Positions 31,701 through 39,577 of a DNA stretch of 47,362 nucleotides are shown here, one piece after another. The stretch comes from JAKJGV01 sp964617565. Lineage in GTDB: Bacteria > Verrucomicrobiota > Kiritimatiellia > CAIQIC01 > JAGNIJ01. The notes under the pieces are model-generated. The model was not told where the DNA came from and made no database searches. It was given only the letters and a program-made list of their open reading frames with translations. How positions within the stretch are numbered: position 1 is the stretch's first letter; every line of letters begins with the position of its first letter. Position numbers and translations under genes: made by a program. The DNA is taken from assembly GCA_964617565.1 (NCBI GenBank), contig CAZTYH010000017.1:1-47362 (forward strand). The letters run 5' to 3'.

Positions 31701-32366
31701 TCAGCAAACCCACAGTTCCACGTTGCGCGCGTGGGCCACAGCCTGACCCGCGGGCAGCGACATCGGTTCGCGCACCATGCGATCCACGATGAGCTTCTTG
31801 TCCGGTCCCGCGGCGAGAAAGACAATCAAATCGAATTTCTCGAACAGCGTGGCCGTCACGGAGATGCGATCCGGTTTGACCGGGCGCGCAACAGGGATAG
31901 CCATGTGGCCGCGCCCGCGCTGGACATCGGTAACGGAGAACAGCGAGGCCGTATGACCGTCCGCGCCAAGACCGAGGAGACCCATGCGCAGCAAGGCCCC
32001 CTTGGCCAGGAAAGCCTTGAGGTCGGCATCGTATTGTTCCGCGGCCTTCTGCAATTCAAGTTCCGTCTGAACGCGGATGAAGCGATCAGCCGGGATGTGC
32101 AATGCTGCGAGCAAGGGGTGGATGCGTCCGTAGTTGCTGTCGGGAGAGGAATCGGGCACAAGGCGTTCGTCGCTCAACAGGATGTGCGCATGCGGATCAA
32201 CGGGCACACGATGACCGGGCAATCTTTGATAGGCGGGCATGGGAGTTTTTCCGCCTGAAAGCATAACGCCGAAAGGCTGCGTGTTTTTTTCACCCAGCGT
32301 GCCGGCCAGCAAACCCGCGGCTTCGGCCGTCATCGTCATGGAGTCACTGAATCTGCGAATTCTCAT
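31701..32366 (-). CDS. pgl: 6-phosphogluconolactonase
   Basis: The product is 221 residues. It hydrolyses the lactone made by Zwf. Motifs: LSGGKTPMPAY near residue 38, LSDERLVPDSSPDSNYG, and LGLGADGHTASLF. The start is ATG 32366, which overlaps the zwf stop as ATGA; a GTG at 32372 lies inside zwf. The coupling guarantees matched amounts of both enzymes. It is the DevB-type enzyme. Confidence 0.96.
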   Translation of the reverse strand: MRIRRFSDSMTMTAEAAGLLAGTLGEKNTQPFGVMLSGGKTPMPAYQRLPGHRVPVDPHAHILLSDERLVPDSSPDSNYGRIHPLLAALHIPADRFIRVQTELELQKAAEQYDADLKAFLAKGALLRMGLLGLGADGHTASLFSVTDVQRGRGHMAIPVARPVKPDRISVTATLFEKFDLIVFLAAGPDKKLIVDRMVREPMSLPAGQAVAHARNVELWVC

Positions 32367-33841
32367 AACCACTCCGTTCCGTAACGCGCAGCGATTTCAT
32401 CGGCTGCGGCGGGCCCTTCGCTTCCAAAATCATAGGGCTCGGGCTTGATCCGCCGCTGCTCCAGTTCATGGAGGACCGGCGTGAAGATATCCCACGCGGC
32501 AGCGAGTTCGTCGCCGCGGATGAACAGGCTTTTTTCGCCGCGGATGGCGTCGAGGATCAGCCCTTCATAAGCTTCCGGGATCACGGTGTTGAAAGCCGTG
32601 GCGTATCGCAAATCCAGTTCCGTTTCATCCAGCGCCAGGGTCAGGCCGGGCACTTTGTTGACGACCTTGAGGGCGATGGTCTCGTCCGGTTGAACGCGGA
32701 TGACGAGTTGGTTGGGTGGAAGCGGAGACTGAACGGCCTCGAACAGATTGCCGGCGGGCCGGCGGAAGCGGATGTGTATCTCGTTGCACTTCGCGTTCAA
32801 CCCTTTTCCCGCGCGGATGAGGAAAGGAACTCCCTGCCAGCGCTCGTTGTTGATGCGCAGGAGCGTGGCGGCGTAGCTGGGGGTGATGGAATCCTCGGGC
32901 ACGCCCTGCTCCTCCGTGTAGGCCGGATTCTTTCCGGCGCGCTGGTATTGTCCGACCACGAGATCCTCGCGCTGCAGGGGCGGCATGCATTTCAGCACGG
33001 CGAGCTTTGCGTCGCGAATGGCCTGCGCGTTGAGCGACTCGGGCCGGTCCATCGCGACGAGCGAGAGGATCTGCATCATGTGGTTCTGGATCACGTCGCG
33101 GATGATGCCGTATTCATCGAAATAACCCGCGCGCGAGCCGATCCCGATATCTTCTTTCCACGTGATCTGCACCTGCTCGATGCAGCGCCGGTTCCAGAGC
33201 GGTTCGAAAATCGCGTTGGCGAATCGAAGCACCAGCAGGTTCTGGATGATCTCTTTGCCGAGATAGTGATCAATGCGGTAGATGTCCCGCTCGGGGAACG
33301 CCTGCGCCAGCTCGCGCGCCATGCGGTCGGATGATTCGCGGTCGCTGCCGAACGGTTTTTCGATGATGGCGCGCGACCATGTTTTTCCGGGCGTGCAGGT
33401 GACGAGTCCGGCGCGCCCCATGGCCCGAGCCACATCCACAAAGATGGAAGGCGGAATGGCGAGATAGTAAAGGCGGTGCGCGCGGCCGTTCAACTCCAGC
33501 GGCTTCATCGCCTGGTAGAGGTCCATGAAGGAATCCGGCGAATCATACTGGCCCTGCACGTAATAGCAGCGCGCCAGGAACTCGGCCATTTTGCGGTCGC
33601 AATCGTGTTCGGGCACATAGCGGCAGGTGAGGTTCTCCGCCACGCGCGCCCGGAATTCCTCGTGCGTCATGGCGCTTCGGGCAAATCCGAACACATGGAA
33701 ACGGTCCGGCATGAAGCCCTGGCTGTACAGTGAAAACAGGGCCGGCAGCAGTTTCTTGCGGGCAAGATCGCCGGAAGCGCCCACGATGATTACGCTCAGG
33801 GCGTCGTCCCCGTTTCCCCTTGAATCCCGCGGTTTTTTCAT
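32363..33841 (-). CDS. zwf: glucose-6-phosphate 1-dehydrogenase
   Basis: The product is 492 residues from ATG 33841. It oxidises glucose-6-phosphate with NAD(P) to the lactone. The dinucleotide motif GASGDLARKKLLPAL (21-35) and active-site RIDHYLGKE (189-197, catalytic His192 region) are intact, followed by EKPFG and RAGKGL. The frame stays open to 34093. MKKPRDSRGN is the likely start because the GxxGDLA motif then lies at the usual distance. The ribosome site is weak, but an AT-rich TATGGTATAAAC box stands just upstream of the start. It is divergent from the GYF-domain gene at 33968. Confidence 0.96.
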   Translation of the reverse strand: MKKPRDSRGNGDDALSVIIVGASGDLARKKLLPALFSLYSQGFMPDRFHVFGFARSAMTHEEFRARVAENLTCRYVPEHDCDRKMAEFLARCYYVQGQYDSPDSFMDLYQAMKPLELNGRAHRLYYLAIPPSIFVDVARAMGRAGLVTCTPGKTWSRAIIEKPFGSDRESSDRMARELAQAFPERDIYRIDHYLGKEIIQNLLVLRFANAIFEPLWNRRCIEQVQITWKEDIGIGSRAGYFDEYGIIRDVIQNHMMQILSLVAMDRPESLNAQAIRDAKLAVLKCMPPLQREDLVVGQYQRAGKNPAYTEEQGVPEDSITPSYAATLLRINNERWQGVPFLIRAGKGLNAKCNEIHIRFRRPAGNLFEAVQSPLPPNQLVIRVQPDETIALKVVNKVPGLTLALDETELDLRYATAFNTVIPEAYEGLILDAIRGEKSLFIRGDELAAAWDIFTPVLHELEQRRIKPEPYDFGSEGPAAADEIAARYGTEWL

Positions 33842-33929
33842 ATTTGAGTTTATACCATAACATAGATCGTCTTTCATTGCATTGAACATAGAATGTGCTT
33901 GCAGGGTATCGTCCATATAAACGACAGTA

Positions 33930-33948
33930 GAACCCCGAATTTCGGGGT
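33930..33948. promoter_or_regulatory. perfect 19-bp palindrome upstream of divergent zwf and GYF genes
   Basis: AACCCCGAATTTCGGGGTT (33930-33948) is a perfect palindrome with a single central T. It lies between zwf (33841, minus) and the gene at 33968 (plus). It could be an operator or a hairpin; no cognate regulator is evident. Confidence 0.5.
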
Positions 33949-33967
33949 TGCTGCGGGGATGTCCTGA

Positions 33968-34978
33968 ATGAATTGGTACTTGCGAAAGAAAGACGGAGAA
34001 ATCTACGGGCCGGTGGATTTGCAGACGCTCCAGCTCTGGGCGACCGACAGCCGTATTGCTCCCGAAGACGAGGCCTCCAAGGATCGAGAACACTGGGGGC
34101 CCGCATCAGATATTCCCGAACTCGGCATGGATTGGGTTGTCGAGTTGCGCGACGGCGTTCTGTTCGGTCCGACCCACCTGCTTGCCGTTAAGGACCTGGT
34201 CCAGGAAGGGTCTGTTTCGCGGCGCGGCAAGATCACGAATGTGCGCTCGAAGGAAACGACCGTCGTGAGCGAGGTTCTCGTCGCCGCACTGATCAGCCTG
34301 ACCTCCAAGATGCAGGGGGCGATCGAGACGCTGGAGCAGCGGCTCGGAAACGGTGCGAACGGAAACGGTGGGGCGAAGCAGGCTGTGTCTTCGGCGATGC
34401 ACGGCCAGGATCGCGAGCAGATGGAGGCGGAAATCCGCCGACTGAACGAGCAGCGCGATCATTTTGAGGAAGAAGCGACGAAGTGGAAGAATCTTTACGA
34501 AGAAAGCGCGGGCAATGCCGTGGCGCGTGAGAATGAGTTGAAGGCTCGGTTCAGTACCGCGAAGTCAACCGAAGCGCGCATGGATACGCTCAAGGCGGAG
34601 ATTGAGGACGGCAAGCAACAGGTGGCCACTGAGCGCGCGGCCGCCCGCAAGAAGGAAGACGAGCTCAAGGAGCAGATCCGAAAGCTCAAGACCGAGGTCC
34701 AGCAGGCTCAGGAATTGCAGCAGCAGGTGGATAAGTGGAAGTCGCTTTACGAGCACGCGAAGTCGAGTTCCGAGGGGAAGGGGCGCGCAACCCGCGTCAC
34801 CAGCGGTGATAATTCGGACATGGTGCCGCGCGTTCGGCTGGAGGAAGTGGAGCGCAAGCTGGCGCAGGTGCAGAAGAGCTACCAGAACCTGCTTCGCAGT
34901 GCAAACCGCAACGTGACGCCGGGAAGTCGCGCGACATCGCCCGGGGTGGACAACCTTCGCCGCTGGCAGGTGAGTTGA
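33968..34978 (+). CDS. GYF-2-domain coiled-coil protein
   Basis: The product is 336 residues. The N-terminus MNWYLRKKDGEIYGPVDLQTLQLWA matches the bacterial GYF_2/DUF4339 domain, which binds proline-rich partners in characterised cases. A second, weaker copy follows at about 55-105 (VVELRDGVLFGPTHLLAVKDL). From about 145 to 270 it is a long charged coiled coil (EAEIRRLNEQRDHFEEEATKWK). The tail is basic and disordered-looking. It has no signal peptide or membrane helix. Its stop is only 6 bases from the convergent GH13 gene's end. It may be a scaffold; its partner is unknown. Confidence 0.85.
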   Translation: MNWYLRKKDGEIYGPVDLQTLQLWATDSRIAPEDEASKDREHWGPASDIPELGMDWVVELRDGVLFGPTHLLAVKDLVQEGSVSRRGKITNVRSKETTVVSEVLVAALISLTSKMQGAIETLEQRLGNGANGNGGAKQAVSSAMHGQDREQMEAEIRRLNEQRDHFEEEATKWKNLYEESAGNAVARENELKARFSTAKSTEARMDTLKAEIEDGKQQVATERAAARKKEDELKEQIRKLKTEVQQAQELQQQVDKWKSLYEHAKSSSEGKGRATRVTSGDNSDMVPRVRLEEVERKLAQVQKSYQNLLRSANRNVTPGSRATSPGVDNLRRWQVS

Positions 34979-34984
34979 TTCGCC

Positions 34985-37660
34985 TCAATCGTACGGCGAC
35001 ACCCATACAATCGTTTCCCCGGCCTTCAAGCTCGCCGAAATTATTTGGCCGCCGTCCCATGCGCGCGAACCGGCTCCGAGCGCTTCAATCCATCGGTTGC
35101 CCTGCGGCAAGGACAATTCCACCGCGGCTTCATCACGTCCGAAATTGACCGCCACAATGATGCCGCCACCGGGCGCCGGACGCTCGTAAACCGCCACGTT
35201 CTTCGGCAGGGGTTCGCTCGGAAAGCGAATGGACTCTTGCGCGAGCGCGTCGTGTGTTGTGCGGAGCCGGGCCAGTTTTTGAAAACTATCGTGAATAGTG
35301 CGGCCCGCTTTCGTTTCGAGTTTTTCCCACTGCAGCGGATTGGCGCCCACCACTTTTGGCGTGTCTTCGCCGAATTCCTGTCCCGCATAAACCATCGTTA
35401 CCCCGGGTGCGGTCATTGTGACCGCGAGCGCGGTGATGGCGCGACGAACCGCTTCGTCTTCCGCATATCCCGCGTCCTTGAGTTCCCGCATGACGCGTTC
35501 TTCGTCGTGGCTCTCCGTGTAGGCGATTCGTTGAAAGGCGTTGGTATAACCGCGGAGCAATGGATCCATGATCCGCGTGAATTCTTTGCGATCCAGTTTC
35601 GCGTCACGAATCATCTCTCGCAACCGCCAGCGGAAATGCGCATCCCATGTGGTGTCCATTTCCGTTTGATTGATCAGGTCGGGATCATCCGGCAGGTGCT
35701 CGGCGATCTGCCACGTGCCGGCATCCGCCTGCTTTGCGGCATACGCGAACCAGCTTGCGCCCCAGTCGTTGTAGCCTTCCCATCCGACCCATCGCGTGGC
35801 GTCGTAACGGAAGCCGTCCATGCGGTATTCCTTGATCCAATGGCGCAGCATGTCGGCCACATACCGCTTGAAGGCATCTGACTGCTGGTCCAGGTCCGGA
35901 AACCCCCAATTATCGCCGAGGAAAAGATGGAAATACGGGCTCGCGTCGTAATCCAATCCATAAAGCTGGAACAGCGGCGAAGCCCAGTCCATGTGATTCA
36001 ACACCACGTCTTTGACGAACGCCAGGCCGCGCCGATGCGCTTCGTTCACGAGTTGCTTCAACTCGTTCGGTGTTCCATAGGAAGACTCGGGCGCGAAATG
36101 GAATGCCGGATTGTAGCCCCAGCTTTCCGCGCCGGCAAATTCGTTGATGGGAAGAGGCTCGATCGCATTTACGCCCAGGTCGCGGATGTAATCCAGCTTT
36201 GCGATCGTTCCAGTATAGCCGCCGCCGGGATGCATGTCCTGAACATGCAACTCGTAAATCAGCAGGCGGCTCAGCGGCGGCCGCTCATAAACATCGTCCG
36301 TCCATTCGAACGGCGGTGCGCCGACTTCCAGGACCGTTCGCGCCATGGACGGTATGTGTGTTTCCTTTCCATCTGCATCTTTCCACTCCACGTTATGCGC
36401 GTAGGGATCGGCGAGAAACATTTCGCCGTCCAGGGCATACTGGTAATGCCATGTGCCGGGCGGAAGCTTTTTGCGAAGCCACCACCACGCGCCGTCCGGG
36501 GAGAGATTCATGACGTCCGTTTCCGGATCCCATTCGTTGAAGTCGCCGACAAGCGACACGTAATGCTTGCCCGGCGCGTAGAGAGCGAAGGTGACGGTTC
36601 CGTCATGCTCCACGGCGCCGGGCTGCAGGTCGGGCGGCGGCGGTTGCACGGAAATTTCGGGGATGGACCAGAATTCGATCCTCCCGAGTCGTACCTGGGA
36701 GTCTTTTTCCGCTTGAGCCACGGCAACGCGGCGGCCGCGCTTCAAGCGGGCGGAGGGGATCGTCCATTCAAGCGGGCTTGCGAGAAGCGTCACTTGCGGA
36801 ACACCGTCCAACCAGACCGTCACCGGCGCATCGCCATCGAGCGCCAGCGTCACATCGCCATGCAGCGCTTCTCCAGGGCCTGGGTTCAGAAACAGGATCG
36901 AAGGGGCAAGCTGGATCTCGACGTTGTAATTTTTCCCCATATCGGTATCCCACACGCCGTTCCAATGCGCGGCCATGTGGATGCTGGTCACCACCTGCTC
37001 GGCGCGGTTGAAGGGGCCGAGGATCAATGTGGAATTGCCTGCGGCATCCGGCGCGGGGAGAGGAGAATCCACTGCAAGACCGTCTTCGGACGGGGTGGTT
37101 CCCGGAGGCCGGTAAGCGGCGGCCGGCGGTTGCCATTTGCCATGAGCGGCGTTGACGCCCCACCGTAATTTTCCACCGGGTGTGCTGCGGTGTACTATGA
37201 CGATGACGGGATCGTTGATGGCCGGGGTTTCGGGCTGCACGCTGATGCGGCCCTGTGAAACCGGCACGTGGTAATCTTTTCCGCCCGCCGTGTCCCAGCT
37301 TCCGTCATCCCATTGAATCGCGAAATCAACGGACCCGACCGGTTGCGCCGGATTGTTGAATGGGCCGAGTTGAACCCTGCAGATTCCGTGTGCGTCAGGT
37401 CCTTCGAGCCGTGTGCGCGTGGCGATTCCGTCGAGCTTGGAGCCGGCGGGACGGTATGCCGGGATTGCCTGCTGCCACTCGTTTCCGCGTGCGTTTACGC
37501 CCCAGTGAAGAAAACCGGCCTGTGTGCAACCGTGGACCACGATATGAATCGTGTCGGACAGCAACGGATGGGTCGGAGCATGGGTTATCTCAACGGATAA
37601 CGCGGGGGCCGCGCAGAAAAGAGCGGCGAAAAAAATCAATATGGATTTGCGGCGCAACAT
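34985..37660 (-). CDS. secreted GH13 alpha-glucan enzyme with N-terminal starch-binding-like domains
   Basis: The product is 891 residues. ATG 37660 begins a signal peptide (SILIFFAALFCAAPALS) and lies 4 bases after the OmpA-like stop; a further in-frame start at 37753 would overlap that gene. Two similar domains with LHWGVN or LRWGVN, then WQxxxxAYRPxG and LGPFN (about 25-140 and 150-260) resemble CBM25/26-type modules. A CBM48-like E-set (SLVGDFNEWDPET) precedes the barrel. The GH13 catalytic residues are present: VVLNHM, Asp620 in GFRYDATRW, Glu654 in QIAEHLP and Asp719 in ESHDEE. It acts on external alpha-glucan; branching versus amylase activity is not settled. Confidence 0.92.
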   Translation of the reverse strand: MLRRKSILIFFAALFCAAPALSVEITHAPTHPLLSDTIHIVVHGCTQAGFLHWGVNARGNEWQQAIPAYRPAGSKLDGIATRTRLEGPDAHGICRVQLGPFNNPAQPVGSVDFAIQWDDGSWDTAGGKDYHVPVSQGRISVQPETPAINDPVIVIVHRSTPGGKLRWGVNAAHGKWQPPAAAYRPPGTTPSEDGLAVDSPLPAPDAAGNSTLILGPFNRAEQVVTSIHMAAHWNGVWDTDMGKNYNVEIQLAPSILFLNPGPGEALHGDVTLALDGDAPVTVWLDGVPQVTLLASPLEWTIPSARLKRGRRVAVAQAEKDSQVRLGRIEFWSIPEISVQPPPPDLQPGAVEHDGTVTFALYAPGKHYVSLVGDFNEWDPETDVMNLSPDGAWWWLRKKLPPGTWHYQYALDGEMFLADPYAHNVEWKDADGKETHIPSMARTVLEVGAPPFEWTDDVYERPPLSRLLIYELHVQDMHPGGGYTGTIAKLDYIRDLGVNAIEPLPINEFAGAESWGYNPAFHFAPESSYGTPNELKQLVNEAHRRGLAFVKDVVLNHMDWASPLFQLYGLDYDASPYFHLFLGDNWGFPDLDQQSDAFKRYVADMLRHWIKEYRMDGFRYDATRWVGWEGYNDWGASWFAYAAKQADAGTWQIAEHLPDDPDLINQTEMDTTWDAHFRWRLREMIRDAKLDRKEFTRIMDPLLRGYTNAFQRIAYTESHDEERVMRELKDAGYAEDEAVRRAITALAVTMTAPGVTMVYAGQEFGEDTPKVVGANPLQWEKLETKAGRTIHDSFQKLARLRTTHDALAQESIRFPSEPLPKNVAVYERPAPGGGIIVAVNFGRDEAAVELSLPQGNRWIEALGAGSRAWDGGQIISASLKAGETIVWVSPYD

Positions 37661-37664
37661 GAGC

Positions 37665-38636
37665 TTAACGAACGGATATACGAAGAACGGCTGTGCGATT
37701 CCTGGCCCTGTTTTCGGGGGTGTCGTTGGGGTAGGGAGTCCATCGCTCTCCATAACTCAATGTCTGGAAAACCGAGGCGGGGATTTTCGCGCTGCGCTGC
37801 AGATGTTGCGCCACTTCGTTGGCGCGGGCGAGTCCCAGGTCCTGGTTGCTTTCGTAACGGCCGCCCATGTTGATGGGCACGTTGTCGGTGCAGCCGATCA
37901 CCGTTATGGAGAGCCTCTTGCCGTAGGGAGCGAGCTGACGGCCCAGGGTGTCGAGGCTGCGGCGGGCTGCGGAACTGAGCCGCACGCCGCCCATGAAAAT
38001 TCCCGAGTCGAATATGACAATACGCACATCACCCTGCGTCTTGACTGTGGCGCCCGGAACCTTCAGCGAAAGCCCGTCGGTGGATCGGTTTGGTTGAACC
38101 GGCGCAGGGGTTGCGGCTGGCGTCTGAGCGCGAGGAGGGGGCGGTGCTGCCGGTCGCTCTGCACGCGGGGTCGGATCGGGCGATGCGGGTGGTGTAGTGG
38201 TTGCGCCCTGGCTCGGGGATTTTTTCCTGCCGCTTGATATGGCAATAATCGCCAGCACGACGAAGACCCCGACCACGATGGAAGCGACAACCTTCATCGC
38301 GATTTTTCTTTTCCTGTCTCGATCGGCCCACAGGGGGACGCGAACGCGGGTCAGTGGATCGAGCACACCGGTCAATGGCTTGCCGGATTCGATGCTGCGA
38401 TGAAACAGCGGAGCGGACGGGGCCTGCTGAACGGGATAGGAGTAAGGTTCTGACGAAGAATCCGGTTCGACCGCTTGCGATGGGGGGGCGGGTTCGGGCT
38501 CAGGGGGGGGTGGCGGCTGCGCCTCCGCCTGCTTGTGGGCTGCATAGGTGAACAAGTCCATGGAATCCGGGCGTTGTGCCCCGGAGCCTCGCGTGGAGTC
38601 TCTCGCGCGTCTCAGATCGTCATAAGCTCTGCTCAT
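37665..38636 (-). CDS. OmpA-like domain protein with membrane anchor and proline-rich linker
   Basis: The product is 323 residues from ATG 38636 (MSRAYDDLRRARDS); a longer frame starting at 38705 begins with no support. A Pro-rich cytoplasmic stretch (PPPPPEPEPAPP, about 40-55) precedes a single membrane helix at about 113-133. A second Pro/Ala linker (about 140-180) follows. The C-terminal OmpA/MotB-type domain (about 215-323) has VIGCTDNVPI, SNQDLGLARANEVAQHL and NRTAVLRI, which bind peptidoglycan in relatives. It may link the inner membrane to the wall. Its gene is coupled to the GH13 gene by 4 bases. Confidence 0.88.
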   Translation of the reverse strand: MSRAYDDLRRARDSTRGSGAQRPDSMDLFTYAAHKQAEAQPPPPPEPEPAPPSQAVEPDSSSEPYSYPVQQAPSAPLFHRSIESGKPLTGVLDPLTRVRVPLWADRDRKRKIAMKVVASIVVGVFVVLAIIAISSGRKKSPSQGATTTPPASPDPTPRAERPAAPPPPRAQTPAATPAPVQPNRSTDGLSLKVPGATVKTQGDVRIVIFDSGIFMGGVRLSSAARRSLDTLGRQLAPYGKRLSITVIGCTDNVPINMGGRYESNQDLGLARANEVAQHLQRSAKIPASVFQTLSYGERWTPYPNDTPENRARNRTAVLRISVR

Positions 38637-38781
38637 GCGCGTGCCGCGGTGTTCGCCAATGCGCGGAATTATAGCGGCTCCTTGGTGTTTGTGCAATGAA
38701 AGCAATTGGGCGAGCTTGTTGTCAAAAAAAGGAAGGGCTATACTATGGCATCAATCCCCTGGGACCAATGGAGGTGGTGTC

Positions 38782-39225
38782 ATGTTGCTCGATGCCCTGA
38801 CAGACAAGGAGAAGGAAATGGTAATGGCAACGGGTGCGATCCGGGAGTATTCTGAGGGGGACCTGATTCTGCGCGAGGGGGATGCGAGTACATCACTGTT
38901 CATGATAATCGAAGGGGCGGTGCAGGTGCGTAAGGGGCTGGACCAGGATCGGTACAAGCAACTCAAGGATCTGATGGCCGGCGATTTCTTTGGGGAAATG
39001 TCTTTTCTGACCTCAACTCCGCGATCTGCCGATGTGCTGTCCGTGCAGGATTGCAGGATACTCGAGATCCCGCGCGACGAATTCTTGGCGCTGGCCCGGA
39101 AACATCCATCCATCGGGATGAACGTTTATCGCAACATCGCGGAAGAACTCGCAACGCGATTGAGGCGCAATAACGATGATCTCAAACGCGCGATTCTCTG
39201 GGCTCTCGAGGAAATGATTTCGTAA
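38782..39225 (+). CDS. cyclic-nucleotide-binding-domain protein without DNA-binding domain
   Basis: The product is 147 residues. ATG 38782 follows GGAGG (38770-38774) by 7 bases. The fold has Crp-like EGDLILREGDASTSLFMIIEGAVQVRKG and GDFFGEMSFLTSTPRSADVLSVQDC, ending in a helix (RNIAEELATRLRRNNDDL). The phosphate-binding cassette (FGEMSFLTSTPRSA) is complete. It ends before any winged helix, so it is probably a nucleotide-sensing partner protein. The upstream gene is divergent; the downstream region holds the 50-bp palindrome. Confidence 0.88.
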   Translation: MLLDALTDKEKEMVMATGAIREYSEGDLILREGDASTSLFMIIEGAVQVRKGLDQDRYKQLKDLMAGDFFGEMSFLTSTPRSADVLSVQDCRILEIPRDEFLALARKHPSIGMNVYRNIAEELATRLRRNNDDLKRAILWALEEMIS

Positions 39226-39577
39226 TCGGGACCTTTACCGGACGTGCCGCGCAATGGCCGCCGGAACTTCTTGTCCGACATTTTTCGTGCGCGCAGCCTC
39301 AAACCGTTTCCCTCCCGGGAACCGTTGTTGCTCCGTGTCTTCCCGCCTCCTCCGGCTCCAGTATGCGCCGACAACCCGGAAGACCTTATGACCTTATGCG
39401 CATATGCGCATAAGGTCATAAGGTCTTCGGGCGGTAGGCGGTGGGCTGAGCAGGTTGGACATGGGGGAAAAAGAATGCACATTTGTGCGTGGGTGAACGG
39501 AAGAGTGCACAGGCCGTCATGGAATGACGGCGGTGGCTTGAGGCAAAGGCTGCCGTTACGTGATTATTTCTTGGCGG
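39226..39577. other. 352-bp convergent intergenic region
   Basis: The cNMP-binding gene ends at 39225 and the Prc gene ends, from the other strand, at 39578. No coding frame with a plausible start lies between. The notable content is the perfect 50-bp palindrome at 39379-39428, flanked by G-rich sequence (GGGCGGTAGG) without a T-tract. Confidence 0.6.
39379..39428. repeat. perfect 50-bp palindrome with internal octamers
   Basis: Positions 39379-39403 are the exact reverse complement of 39404-39428 with no spacer. Inside, two ACCTTATG copies stand before a central CGCATATGCG and two CATAAGGT copies after it. Such a sequence can form a cruciform or long mRNA hairpin. It lacks a U-tract, so a role as an intrinsic terminator is uncertain; it might serve both convergent genes or be a mobile palindromic repeat. 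Confidence 0.85.

Noticed and set aside
35927..37168. 413-residue plus-strand frame opposite the GH13 gene
   Set aside because: The minus strand carries all GH13 catalytic motifs; this frame has none.
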